From NCBI GenBank assembly GCA_001839685.1, contig MLAK01001021.1, forward strand, positions 1 through 38,253: a stretch of 38,253 nucleotides of DNA, read 5' to 3'. A program made the translations under genes and the position numbers. Below, piece after piece: positions 1 to 9,849 of this stretch. Position 1 is the first letter of the stretch. Each line of letters begins with the position of its first letter. The DNA comes from Tritrichomonas foetus. Taxonomy: Eukaryota > Parabasalia > Tritrichomonadida > Tritrichomonadidae. The notes below the pieces were generated by a model. The model did no database searches and was not told where the DNA came from. It worked only from the letters and a program-made list of their open reading frames with translations.

Positions 1-453
1 GTAATGACTCAAACATAATATATCTTGTTTTCATCCTACAATGATCGTAATAGATGCCCGAACTTTTCATTCGGAGTATGAGTTTCTATTCCTTGTGAAA
101 AACTTATCAATTACTCATTATTCCAATATTTAGCACTCGAATAATCAATGATGAAAGTATAAATTAATTCAAATCTTTTGTATACTCAACGAAAATTCAG
201 AATGAAAAAAGTTTTATTGAAAAATTGTATGTACTGTCAAAAAATTGAATTTATAATGAAAAAATAATTGACTGATTGAAATTTTATCATAAATTTACAT
301 AACAACCGAATCCTCACAATTAAAACATCATTTCACCTCAAAACATCGAAAAAAATTGATTAAAATTATATATTCTTAAAAAAAGTCAATAATTACAAAA
401 AATTCGATTCATTTTTTTTTTAGAAAATCTGCTATTTATTGCACTTTCCAGAA
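1..453. other. Gene-free AT-rich 5' flank
   Basis: No open reading frame of useful length or recognisable domain is seen. The DNA is strongly AT-rich, with short A and T runs (T10 at about 411-420). TCATTTT at 409-415 resembles the trichomonad TCA-type initiator and lies about 40 bases before the first Myb start codon. That is somewhat far for this group, so it is only a weak promoter candidate. Confidence 0.5.
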
Positions 454-1140
454 ATGTACTGTGATCAATTAAATTCTTTGGCTATGTCATACGTTAATGA
501 ATATGCTGCACGCGACGTAAGCGAAGAGAATAAAGAAGAAGCCTATCAAACACTCCTTGAATTATTAAGACAGAATATATCTTATGATCATGCTATTGAA
601 AGATGTAAACGGCTTATTGCATCTGTTGAACCAGCAGAAAAAATCATTACAATCTTCAAAACATCGGAAAAACCAATTCCAAATCCAATCAGAAAATCTG
701 AGAAATCAGTGAAAAACAGAAGGAGAAAATCACACAGCTGGTCGAACTATGAGGACCAAAGGCTTGTGGCTGGGATTTATCGGTATGGAATTAATAATTG
801 GGGAAATGTTGCAGATTTTGTCGGAAATGGGAGAACTAAAGCTCAATGTTCACAAAGGTGGCACAGAGGAATTGATCCATCTATCTGTAAAGGTCCATGG
901 ACTGTTGATGAAGAAAATCTTCTCATTGAACTCCTGCACCAATATGGTTACAAATCCTGGAAGACAATAGCTCAGCTTATTGATAACAGAAGTGATGTTC
1001 AATGCAGGTACCATTTTGGCCAGATGAAAAAAGGAAAACTTTCCGATATTCACGCACCAAAAAAAGAAATCAAGCAAGCTCCAGTCTTCATTCCACCACA
1101 AACAAAAGCACTAAAGGTGGAGAGGTCAATCCATGTTTAA
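454..1140 (+). CDS. R2R3 Myb-like DNA-binding protein (5' frame)
   Basis: Predicted nuclear transcription factor. From the ATG at 454 the frame encodes 228 residues. An N-terminal helical stretch (about 20-60) is followed by a basic linker (KNRRRK) and two Myb/SANT repeats. R2 is about 95-138, with Trp at 96, 116 and 136. R3 is about 148-190, with Trp at 149 and 169 and a YHF in the third aromatic position. The open frame extends back to a TTG at 439, but the ATG at 454 is the natural start. The frame stops at 1140, soon after R3. A long Asn/Ser/Thr-rich frame typical of Myb C-terminal tails continues in the -1 frame to 1697, so this gene is probably longer than the uninterrupted frame shows. 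The Myb call is firm; the target sites are unknown. Confidence 0.85.
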   Translation: MYCDQLNSLAMSYVNEYAARDVSEENKEEAYQTLLELLRQNISYDHAIERCKRLIASVEPAEKIITIFKTSEKPIPNPIRKSEKSVKNRRRKSHSWSNYEDQRLVAGIYRYGINNWGNVADFVGNGRTKAQCSQRWHRGIDPSICKGPWTVDEENLLIELLHQYGYKSWKTIAQLIDNRSDVQCRYHFGQMKKGKLSDIHAPKKEIKQAPVFIPPQTKALKVERSIHV

Positions 1141-1697
1141 AAAACTGTTTCACAATAAGCTCTGATAAAGTAAATGTTAATCTTATTCCACCTTACAATA
1201 AACCAAGCACTCTTCAGAACAATGTTTTGAGTCAACTTCGAACAAATAACGCTTCTGCTTATGAACAACTACCAGAGTTAAGCCAACTTTCGCTCTCCAA
1301 CAGCAAGTTTTTGAACCATTTTTCATCAATGAAATGTTCTTCAACTTTAATTATGAACCCAAACAACTTACCAGTCACTCCTCTTATCAATTTCCCAGTT
1401 CATACCCATCATAAACCAGTTGAACCTTCAGTTGTTCATATTGAAAGTGATACTTCAAGAGTCACGCAACCAAATTACCAAAACTCTGATGACATCATAG
1501 ATAACAGCAACTACAATGAATTTAAAAATGGACAACATGGACATCTACTCAATTTACATGGTGATCAAAATGAGACAGATGTGGATAAAATATTCATCAA
1601 TTTTGATTTCTCTCTTGGTTGTTGTAGCTTTAATGACGAGTTTTGTGATTTTGGAATCTCTAACACAAACAATAAAGATTTATTAGAACACAATTAA
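1065..1697 (+). CDS. Probable C-terminal tail of the Myb protein in the -1 frame
   Basis: This frame overlaps the end of the preceding Myb frame and runs open to 1697. It encodes an Asn/Ser/Pro-rich, low-complexity sequence ending in acidic and aromatic residues (FNDEFCDFG). The second Myb protein in the window ends in a similar way (DECYDFFDWN), which supports this being its true tail. The frames can be joined by a one-base backward slip at A7 (1059-1065), where zero-frame codons read CCA AAA AAA. The joined product would be about 414 residues. Alternatives are a one-base homopolymer error in the assembly, a real frameshift mutation, or programmed -1 frameshifting. No trichomonad-type splice signal is seen here. 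The exact crossover could lie anywhere in the overlap. Confidence 0.55.
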   Translation, partial: RNQASSSLHSTTNKSTKGGEVNPCLKNCFTISSDKVNVNLIPPYNKPSTLQNNVLSQLRTNNASAYEQLPELSQLSLSNSKFLNHFSSMKCSSTLIMNPNNLPVTPLINFPVHTHHKPVEPSVVHIESDTSRVTQPNYQNSDDIIDNSNYNEFKNGQHGHLLNLHGDQNETDVDKIFINFDFSLGCCSFNDEFCDFGISNTNNKDLLEHN

Positions 1698-3130
1698 CTA
1701 TTAAAAATTGCGTTATACATTATGTAAACAATTTCATTCCCCATCAAATTTTTTTCTATGAATTTGGTGAGTAACAACTATATTTTTTCAAGGATTTGAT
1801 TCAGCATTTAGACTTTGAAAAAGTATATATAATTGCGTAATCGAATCCAGTCTGAAATCAACAGTTTTTTCATTCCAAGAATAATTTCTATAATATCAGT
1901 TTATACATTATTTTCGGAATTATATAATTTTGACATGAAAATTATGTCTACATCATGTTATATTGAAGATTTTTCACGCAAAATGAGAGAATTTTTTTCT
2001 TATAATCTGTCTTTAAAGTTTGAACAGAGATCCCTATTATCTACATAATACCATTACTACTAACCATTTTACAAGTAACCAATTTTCATCAAAATCATAT
2101 AATTGTAATATAAAAGTGATGAAGATTTAATGATGTGATCATGAAAAAATATCATTAATTCGAAAAGGAAATATTTTAAATATGTGTGGAGTATGGTTAT
2201 ATCAAGGTGAAAACATCAATATATTTGACCGAATAAATATGAATAACAGATCGAAAAACATTGAAATGAACTAGCTGGTCTTTAATGCATAAAGGAATAA
2301 CTACACAGACCTCAATAAACCATACATACTTGATAACATCTACTTAGACCACTAGATTTGGAATATTTGGACATTATTAGGATTAGATGGCCTCATTTCT
2401 AGAGATGGAAATGACAAGTTCTGATAAAGCTTAATAAAATATTTACGAATGATATTTTTTTGAATTTGCTGAATGCTGTTTTAAACAGTAGAACTACCAT
2501 ATTTTTGATCATTAGATATAATATGATATAATTAAAAAAAATTTATGTAGGTTTGAATGTGTGTAATATGGATTTCTGATCAGACTCTACAACTAAAATG
2601 GAAATATTCCCATAATACTATATTCAAACTATACTATATATCATTTTATAATTGGAATGAGGAACAGTTAATCTAAATGGCAATTATTGTTTTCGTGACG
2701 AATGTAACTCCAGAATATATAATGGAAATGTATGTGCCAATATTTAACATCAAAATACATATTACAACCTCTAAATTGAAGAAAAACTGTCTGATTATCC
2801 TAATAAATTATGATTGTCCTCGATCAAAAACATTCTAACAAAGATAGAAAACCGCTTCTAACTCAGATCATGATAGATATATGAAACAACTTTGGAAAAC
2901 TGGGAAAAAATTTCGACAATAAAGCAATCCAATTTTCAAATTTATATTGTGTTTTCTTTGCTTTTCTAGATGAGAATTGTATCATAATTTTATATTAGTA
3001 TTCCGAGCAGTGAAACCTATTGTTTGATTCAGCATATACCACTTAAAATCATAATAAAACGATCAAAATATTTCACAAAAGTGGTAGGATTTTGAATGAG
3101 TTACTCATTCAATTCCAATCAAAAGCTAAA
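1698..3130. other. Gene-free AT-rich intergenic region
   Basis: About 1.4 kb with stops in all frames. The longest open stretch (1833-2048, 71 codons) has no recognisable domain and non-coding-like composition. I see no RNA gene, tandem repeat or transposase. The last 20 bases hold TCATTCAATTCCAATCAAAA, two TCA initiator-like motifs just before the PQ-loop gene start. Confidence 0.5.
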
Positions 3131-3967
3131 ATGGCCGGGTGCGGATTTTCCACAATCTATGATTTATCTTGCTGGCTTGGAAATTTATCCGCACTAACAT
3201 ATTTCTTACTGAATTTCCCTCAATTGTACATGAATTTTCGCAGACGCTCAACCCGCGGATTTAGTTCATTATTTGTCCTCCTTCGATTATTTTCCATTTC
3301 ATTCCATTTGGCAAACAACACAGTTCTACGTGCGCAGTTTCCTGTCTTACTTTCCGGATTCCTTTTACTATTAACCACAATATTATATGTCCTTCAGATC
3401 GCCTTTTATTGTGAAAATAACAGACTATTTTTGCTATGGCTTATTATGCCTTTTGTCATCTTTTACATCAGCTTTTCTTTTCCTCATACAATTGTATTCA
3501 CACAATGGATAATGCCATCAGTTTCATTAATTTCGTATATTCCATTAGTTGCAGCGTGTTTCCAGTCTGGCACAACCTATGGAATTTCTGTGTTTTCTCA
3601 GCATTTGAATCTTCTTGGATCCATATTTGGAATTCTGATGTGCTTGGTTGGACAGATGTGCTCAAATTCGGGCCTGTCGTTCTATCTTATCGGCGTTTCA
3701 CAAGCTCTGATTGTTTATACGGCAGCTGCCTACTTTGGTGAAATGAGATTTTTCGATCCGATTAGTGACGTTCCAAATAAGAAAGAAGGAGAAGAAAATA
3801 TTTCGCTAGAAAATGTTTTTCGTGAGAAAAAAATGGTTAGTGAAGAAGGAAACATAGATAATGATGCAACTCGGCTTGTTGCAAATGAAAATTATGAGTT
3901 TGAAGAAATGAAAGGAACTGATGAAGAAACTCCGATCCAAAATAATGAAGAGATAGAAACTGTTTGA
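3131..3967 (+). CDS. PQ-loop repeat membrane protein
   Basis: A 278-residue polytopic membrane protein of the PQ-loop (MtN3-related) superfamily. Members include lysosomal/vacuolar cationic amino acid exporters (Ypq1/PQLC2) and cystinosin. The first PQ-loop is plain: an NFPQLYMNFRRRSTRGFS segment near residues 25-42, followed by several hydrophobic helices. The second repeat (SYIPLVAACFQSGTTYGIS, middle of the protein) keeps the layout but has lost the Pro-Gln pair. About seven helices are expected. The last 65 residues or so are a soluble acidic tail rich in Glu and Asn, probably cytosolic. The frame opens with a TTG at 3092, but the ATG at 3131 (MAGCGFS) is preferred: it has a TCAAAA motif 10 bases upstream and starts just before helix 1. 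Substrate cannot be read from the sequence. Confidence 0.75.
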   Translation: MAGCGFSTIYDLSCWLGNLSALTYFLLNFPQLYMNFRRRSTRGFSSLFVLLRLFSISFHLANNTVLRAQFPVLLSGFLLLLTTILYVLQIAFYCENNRLFLLWLIMPFVIFYISFSFPHTIVFTQWIMPSVSLISYIPLVAACFQSGTTYGISVFSQHLNLLGSIFGILMCLVGQMCSNSGLSFYLIGVSQALIVYTAAAYFGEMRFFDPISDVPNKKEGEENISLENVFREKKMVSEEGNIDNDATRLVANENYEFEEMKGTDEETPIQNNEEIETV

Positions 3968-4671
3968 AATGATTTATATTTTTATTTTTATTTGAGCATA
4001 ATAAATAGAATTTGATTCGTAATTAATTTATTTTTTCTTTGTTTTTCAATATCCTCTATCGATTGTAAAATAACATTTTATGTTAAAAACAAAAAGTTGT
4101 TTTATTGATCTCAAGACAAACATTTTGATCATATTATTAGATGATTTTTGTAATGATGACAATATGAAGTGACTTTTGATGGCAATAGTAGGGATAATGC
4201 CTATGCCCAGGTTTTCAAAAAATTATGCTCAGGGTTTGAGAAAAATCTTAATAAGTTAGACATCTTTCTATCGTTTAGAACTTCCTCCTAAGTATGCAAG
4301 AAGTTATACAACGTTAGTTGGATATCATAGATTCTATATTATTATTTATTAATTTAGATTTGGAACAAAATAACTTACAGAATTACTATTGTAACGATAA
4401 GATATAAATATGGGAATTTTCTGAGATAAATGATCGTTTAATTATCAAATTTGAATATATGCTTCAATTTTTGTAAACATATCGATAATTATAAGATATT
4501 TTCATAGAAAAGAAACAGTAGTCTTTTCAAAAAACTAAACCTCTCTGAATTACAGGCGATCCAATTTGAAATATTTTTAAGCGTAAAAATTCCTCACCGA
4601 TAAAAACAAATTGAAAATCACAAAATCCTAACTCAAAGTTAACTTTCAAATCCTGAACAAAGATTTTGAGA
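3968..4671. other. Gene-free intergenic region
   Basis: About 700 bases of AT-rich DNA between the PQ-loop and kinase genes. No open frame, RNA gene or strong repeat is visible. It begins with T-rich pentamer-like runs (about 3975-3995) just after the PQ-loop stop. Near its end, TTTCAAATCC (4645-4654) is a TCA initiator-like site about 24 bases before the kinase start codon. Confidence 0.5.
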
Positions 4672-6371
4672 ATGTCTCACCAAGAAGTTGGAAACTATAT
4701 CCTACTTCAAACACTTGGAGCGGGATCAACCGGAAAAGTTAAACTCGCAGAAAACAAAATTACTCATAAATTGTATGCCATGAAAATAGTCAACAAGCAC
4801 ATATTTGATAGCAAACCTGATTTGTTAAGAAAAATACAACGAGAAATTGCACTTATGCGATTATTAGATCATCCACATTTATTGAAACTTGTTGAAGTTT
4901 GTGAAAGTCCTCGCCATTTATATATAATTATGGAATATGCTTCTAATGGTGAACTTTTAGATTATTTGATTGAACGGCGCTCTCTTGAAGAAGAAACAGC
5001 AATGAACTTTTTCCACCAGCTTATTTATGGGCTTGATTATTTACACTCTCATTCTATCTGTCATCGTGATTTAAAACCAGAAAATATTTTGCTCGATGAA
5101 AATGATAGGATAAAAATCGCAGATTTTGGTTTTGCAAGATGGATGAAAGCAAACATTGCTGAAACATCATGTGGATCACCACACTATGCAGCACCTGAGA
5201 TCATCAAAGGATTATCTTATGATGGAAGATGTGCTGATATTTGGAGCTGTGGTGTTATTCTATACACTTTACTATCAGTATGCTAATTGATGGATAATTT
5301 TTAGAGTTTTGATATCAATTTTGAATTTATTTTGCGTAATTTCTATCTATCTATCTTTATATATCGCGCTATATATTTAGAGATAAGGTCCAAAATAAAT
5401 TTCATTTTGATATCATTTTCACTTTAAATTATTCTATCGTTAAATTGGAAATCACTAACACACAGGGATTATTACCATTTGATGACACATCAATTAGGAG
5501 TCTTATGTCTAAAGTAAAATCAGGCCAATTCAGAATGCCTGATTTTCCAGATCCGATTAAAGATTTAATCTCAAGAATGTTAACAGTAGATCCAACTAAA
5601 AGAATCACAATAGAAGGAATTAAGCATCATCCTGCTTTCCGATCTAAGTTTCCACGTAAATATGTAATTCCAGGACCACTCCCTATTCATGATGTTCATG
5701 ATCCGATTGATTTTGATAAACTTGACCCAATTATTATTGAAACTCTTCATTTAATTGGGTTTAATGATGATAACGAACTCAAAGAAAAATTTGCAGAAAC
5801 TCATAATAATATGCCAAAAGCCTTCTCAAGGATTATTATGCAAAATATTTCGATTGAGAACTTGCCGTGGCCAACTGACAATTCTTCTGATGAATTTTCA
5901 ATCTCGCGAGAGAACTCAGAAGTGTTTCTTTCTCCACCTGAAGAACCAATCGGATATACTTTACAGAGTAGTAATCCTTTAGTTGGAAAAACCCAAAATA
6001 ATGATGCATCGTCGGGAAGCATATATTCATACGCAGAAGCAGTTCCATGGGTTCCTGATCTTCAAAGCAATGTTATTTCGAATAGTAACATTTCAACATC
6101 ACTCAAAGGAATTGCCTTTCCACTGGAATCGGTTTTTACTGTCATTCAATCCACATTAAATAATCAAAATTATGATTGGTTTTATCCTAATGAATATTAC
6201 ATAATTTGTAGAAGACAATCAGATGGACAATTTTTTGTAATAACTGCATCATACGATGAAGATAATAATATAGATTTACTTGTATGTTTAATGAAAGGTA
6301 CCCAAGAGAACTTTAATATTTATATTAATGTTCTTGTTAAAGCTTTGAATGTATTGTCTTTAGAAGAATAA
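4672..6371 (+). CDS. SNF1/AMPK-related (CAMKL) Ser/Thr protein kinase, two exons
   Basis: Splicing 4672-5277 to 5466-6371 gives a 503-residue kinase. Visible motifs are the Gly loop GAGSTGKV (about 16-23), Lys38 in AMKIV, Glu58 of helix C, catalytic HRDLKPEN (131-138), DFG (151-153), and activation loop TSCGSPHYAAPE with Thr165 in the LKB1-type phosphosite position. The splice joins ILYTLLS to GLLPFDD, restoring a family-typical segment that neither frame holds alone. After the kinase domain there is a UBA-like segment (LDPIIIETLHLIGF) as in BRSK/MARK/AMPK relatives. The C-terminal 80 residues have a KA1-like pattern (WFYPNEYYIICRRQ onward). A TTG at 4666 precedes the chosen ATG. The role would be stress, energy or polarity signalling, by family analogy. 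The exact subfamily is uncertain. Confidence 0.87.
5278..5465 (+). other. Spliceosomal intron (188 bp, phase 0) in the kinase gene
   Basis: The intron starts GTATGC and ends ACTAACACACAG, the latter an exact match to the known Trichomonas fused branch-point/3' splice motif. The 5' site matches the known GTAYGT rule except for its last base. Removing it joins two open frames in phase between codons (TCA / GGA) and restores a continuous kinase domain. Left unspliced, translation would stop two codons into the intron. Confidence 0.93.
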
Positions 6372-6716
6372 ATGTTTATAATTGTATATCATCTCTTTAA
6401 ATTTCGTTTTTCAATAGTTTTAATAGTAAATATTCTACTTGACCATTATAATCAATTTTTTATTCATCTAAAAAAAAAAAATAACTAGTTCAATTTATAA
6501 ACGAAGATTTGTTGCTGTATTGTAAAAAGTGATCAATGTCAATAAATTTAAAAATAATATTTTATTGCGCGAAAGATATGAAAAATATAAGAGAGCAGAT
6601 ATAAGAGTGCATATATGTAAATAGAAGTATGAATAACAGACATGAATGGTATTTATTTAGTAAACATTATATAGACAATATTTTATATGAAAATCTGACA
6701 TAAGAAATTAAATTTC
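6372..6716. other. Short intergenic region between convergent genes
   Basis: This 345-base stretch lies between the 3' ends of the kinase (+) and the phosphatase (-). It is AT-rich with an A-run near 6470-6481. It should hold both 3' ends and polyadenylation sites. No gene is seen. Confidence 0.5.
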
Positions 6717-7931
6717 TTACTCACACTCTTTAATTTTGGGTAGAGTACGTGGTAATTCTGGCATATTATTTAATGACGCAGTCAATGTTCGATCCGGTAT
6801 CTCTGTTGCCTTTTTAGATAGTTCAAAAAAATTTCGAAGTGATGAATTTGAATATAGTTGTCTCTTTTTATTCCCAGTGAATAAATTCGTTACTTGCTTA
6901 TTTTTAAAGAATAAACTAAGACTTTCTGTTTTATAAATCGAAATTGGATTGTATTTATGTTCCCTCAATTGAAAGAAGCTTGCTGTTTTCTTCATAATTT
7001 TCGGAATAGGTGAAAATTTCACTATTTTGGGATTATTATGTTTGGAAATAATCACAACACCAGCTTTATTTTTCATATTAGGCTGGTAGAAACTTGAGCT
7101 GAATACTGTTATTCCCTTATTTTTGATCTTACATACACCTTCTTTTACGCATTGATGTCCTCTTAATAATAATTCTGTATTTGTTGCAGTTTGGAAATTC
7201 TGAAGTGCAAAAATACCAAAAGTAAATAATGGTTCACCTCTATAAATGTGTTCTGCAAAGCCAACAAATTGCATTGTAGGATCACTCCAGAGCATCATTT
7301 TTATGGGCGATGGGATTGTGTCTAATCTGAGAGGAAGTTGAACTTTTTCAATATCTTCAAGTGTTGATATTTCTGGTGCAAGTCCACCATGTATGCAAAA
7401 TATTTTCTTGTTAAGAAGGGCTGCTATTGGCAAATAATTAAATACTTCATTAACTTGGATCCACAGCTCATCATTATTATAAGCACTTTCAACTTCTGCA
7501 AGAAATCCATAAGTATCATTCACATTTGGAAATTCATGGTTTCCTCTTAATAAAATAATATCTTGTGGATTCATTGAATAAAGCGTGAAAAGCAGAGTGA
7601 TAACTTCGATTGAAAAGCTGCCTCTATCAACGTAATCTCCAAGAAAAACATACTGGGTTTGCGGGGGAAGACCAAAAGTATTCAATATTCGAATCAGATC
7701 ATGAAAGTTTCCGTGAAGGTCGCCAACCACAACGGCTTTTTCGAAATCAAGGCGCATCAATGTGGTTGCGTTTTCTTTCAGTGTCCGTAAAGTTATTTGG
7801 CAGAGATCGATTAATGCGCTTAATTCAAAAAAGGGAATGAAGACATCTCGACCGATATCAGTAACATCATTGGGATTAACAGATAAGATCTCTTGAAACC
7901 CTGAGAAGATATGTTCTGTTCTCATCGCCAT
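6717..7931 (-). CDS. PP1-like Ser/Thr protein phosphatase with C-terminal extension
   Basis: A 404-residue metallophosphatase of the PPP family. The metal-site motifs are all present: GDLHG (70-74), GDYVDRG (98-104), RGNHE (129-133), HGG (181-183) and RGHQ (257-260). By alignment to PP1, Asp71, His73, Asp99, Asn131, His181 and His259 are the metal ligands. Departures are HGN for the usual HGQ, and SSSFYQP where PP1 has SAPNYC, the toxin-binding and substrate-groove loop. About 100 residues follow the catalytic core, basic and Ser/Asn-rich with no known domain; PP1 proper has a much shorter tail. It therefore looks like an active but divergent phosphatase, one of the expanded trichomonad PPP set. 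Starts at Met1 (7931) and Met3 (7925) are both possible. Confidence 0.85.
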   Translation of the reverse strand: MAMRTEHIFSGFQEILSVNPNDVTDIGRDVFIPFFELSALIDLCQITLRTLKENATTLMRLDFEKAVVVGDLHGNFHDLIRILNTFGLPPQTQYVFLGDYVDRGSFSIEVITLLFTLYSMNPQDIILLRGNHEFPNVNDTYGFLAEVESAYNNDELWIQVNEVFNYLPIAALLNKKIFCIHGGLAPEISTLEDIEKVQLPLRLDTIPSPIKMMLWSDPTMQFVGFAEHIYRGEPLFTFGIFALQNFQTATNTELLLRGHQCVKEGVCKIKNKGITVFSSSFYQPNMKNKAGVVIISKHNNPKIVKFSPIPKIMKKTASFFQLREHKYNPISIYKTESLSLFFKNKQVTNLFTGNKKRQLYSNSSLRNFFELSKKATEIPDRTLTASLNNMPELPRTLPKIKECE

Positions 7932-9636
7932 TTTATCAAGTAAAATATTTTATTTTTTTGAAAGAAAATGGACGATTCTTCTCAAAAATCGAATGGAGGA
8001 ATAAAAATTGAATTTTTATTTGTGTACCTAATTCAATTGTTGAATCACACTCAGAATTTTGAGTATTATCTGAAATTGAGAGAAATCTGATGGATTTGAC
8101 AAGCTGTGAGAATATCAAAAAACAAGAATTCATATAGTTTAAATGTTCCCTAATCATTATTGGATATTTTCAAAGGCTTCGAAAGTTCAACAGCACTTTA
8201 TTTGTGATTTTATTTGGAAATATCTCAACGATGCATTTGAGTCCAATTGAATTTCGTTTTTAGATTTGAAAGAATTATTTCCATCATTTTATTTGAACTG
8301 ATGTAATTAAAAATAGTTTATTTGAAAATTTGAAAACATATTCAACTTTAGTGGTTCAGGTAATTTTTGAATAGAAGACGCAGTGCATGTGAAAAAGTTA
8401 CAAAAAGAAATGGTCATTAAAATTTAGAAAAAGAATAAAACATCTCTCAAAATAAATGTCGCTTTGATTAGCATCGGATCGATTTTATATTTTTTATGGA
8501 AATAAAAAGGTAGTTGAGATAAACCAATTTTTCTATAATTTATTTTTTGTAAACAATTGAAGCCTTATTTTTTTGAATGAAACCGATCTTGAATGAAAAA
8601 GTGTCCTGGATAATCAATCATTTGAGAATAATTCATCTCAAAAAGCTGTGACTTAATTTATTAAATTTTCTAGTGACATGAATTGATTACAATTCTGCGG
8701 CTTGGCCAAGGCTGTAAAATGATTGAAATCAAAATCTTTTAACAAAAAATTCATATGTAATTGTGATTATTAGATTAGAGTATGGTGGCTCAAAACAATA
8801 AAAACCATGTATTTTAATATTAATACCACAAGTGAGAAAAAGAGGTTTGATGTAAAAAAATCTTGATTCATAGAAAAAGTTGATGATATTTCACTTTTTC
8901 AATATCTTTGACAAAATTTCTATGGATTTTGATGTTTAATTCGATTTATTTCACGTAAAGTTCTCATATTTTTATCTGACCATATTTCTACTCAATTGTC
9001 AACGTATTCAATTATATATTTTCACTTATGTATACATTTACATGAGAATTTTACTTATGATGATAAAATATGAATTGTTATTTCTTTGTTTATTTCCATC
9101 TTGTTAGAACTTCTAACTTAGAAGTCATCTGTGACAATTATTTACAAATAAATGTGATTGTGAATTCCGAGTATTTCGGCAAATATGCCTATACAACTGA
9201 TCAAAATAGTGACGCATAAATGCTTCACATGAATAACCCATTCATATTGATAAATTTGGCCAAAACATCTAAATATCATTATCTAACAAAATAATTGACA
9301 AAAACATGGTTACATTTTCCATTATTATTTTGATGGGCATAATAACTTTCCCCCATTTCATCCAAAAGCCACCCTAATCAGAGAAATGAATAGTGAATAA
9401 TCCATCGAATAATCTTCTTGATTCGATTCAAATGAATGAAAGATAAATTACATCTACTTGAAAAATGACAAAGAAATACCTTATTACCGAATGGCCATAG
9501 TAAATGACTTGTTTTTATTGACAAATCAAGGAATAAGATCAGAATCACCAAAAAATAAAGGTAGAAATTCATTTTCATATAAGTGTTGTAATTGTGAAGT
9601 GAAAGGTCAAATAAAGGCCAAAAGCGGGGAAAATCT
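7932..9636. other. Long gene-free region
   Basis: About 1.7 kb with no convincing coding sequence. It lies upstream of the phosphatase (-); TTTCAAAAAAAT on the minus strand, about 25 bases before that start, is a possible initiator. Open stretches at 7936-8157 (-), 9378-9680 (-) and 9458-9643 (+) lack domains. A 30-base sequence at 9594-9623 is repeated in nearly identical form at 18760-18788 (see separate entries). Confidence 0.45.
9594..9623 (+). repeat. Copy 1 of a ~30-bp dispersed GGTCAAATAAAGG repeat
   Basis: This stretch matches 18760-18788 except for two substitutions and one single-base gap. The shared core is GGTCAAATAAAGG followed by CCAAAA or TCAAAA. It lies about 14 bases before the inverted-repeat element at 9637-9729. 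It could be part of a dispersed repeat family or a regulatory sequence. Confidence 0.6.
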
Positions 9637-9729
9637 AATGTGATGTGAAAACGGTGGAGTGCAGTTAAATCTGCATTCACTCTCCGCGCCCCTCCTATGG
9701 CAGAATGAGTCTCAAAGTCACATCACATT
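9637..9729. repeat. Compact GC-rich element bounded by a perfect 12-bp inverted repeat
   Basis: The arms are AATGTGATGTGA (9637-9648) and its exact reverse complement TCACATCACATT (9718-9729), enclosing 69 bases that are much richer in G and C than the surroundings. Inside, GAGTG/CACTC (9657-9661 and 9678-9682) and CAG/CTG (9662-9664 and 9671-9673) can form a second hairpin around the loop TTAAAT. The rest of the interior includes CCGCGCCCCTCC. It could be a folded non-coding RNA, a miniature transposable element, or the core of a larger repeat. No tRNA, snRNA, SRP or snoRNA signature is complete. Direction is not known. Confidence 0.55.
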
Positions 9730-9849
9730 TTAAATGTTTAAAAGCAAAACTTAGAGGAACAAAATCCTTGAAAAATACGGATCAGCACTTTTTGAGTGTA
9801 TATTTGGCATACTTTATGACCAATTAACCATAGAATTTATACAAAGTAT

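Noticed and set aside
439..453. TTG-initiated five-codon extension of Myb gene 1 (similar TTG extensions at 3092 and 4666)
   Set aside because: Nuclear eukaryotic genes normally start at ATG, and in-frame ATG codons with better context follow closely.
1833..2048. 71-codon open stretch after Myb gene 1
   Set aside because: It has no domain, an Ile/Phe/Ser-rich composition like translated intergenic DNA, and no supporting context.
7936..8157. 73-codon minus-strand open stretch just upstream of the phosphatase
   Set aside because: It is in a different frame from the phosphatase, no splice signal joins them, and the sequence shows no domain.
9378..9680. 100-codon minus-strand open stretch with a hydrophobic middle
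   Set aside because: It runs into the inverted-repeat element and across the 30-bp repeat. Its start lies inside the repeat, so it is more likely translated repeat DNA than a gene.
9657..9685. tRNA T-arm-like hairpin GCAG-TTAAAT-CTGC
   Set aside because: No D-arm, anticodon arm or acceptor pairing could be built on either strand, and the loop is six bases rather than seven.
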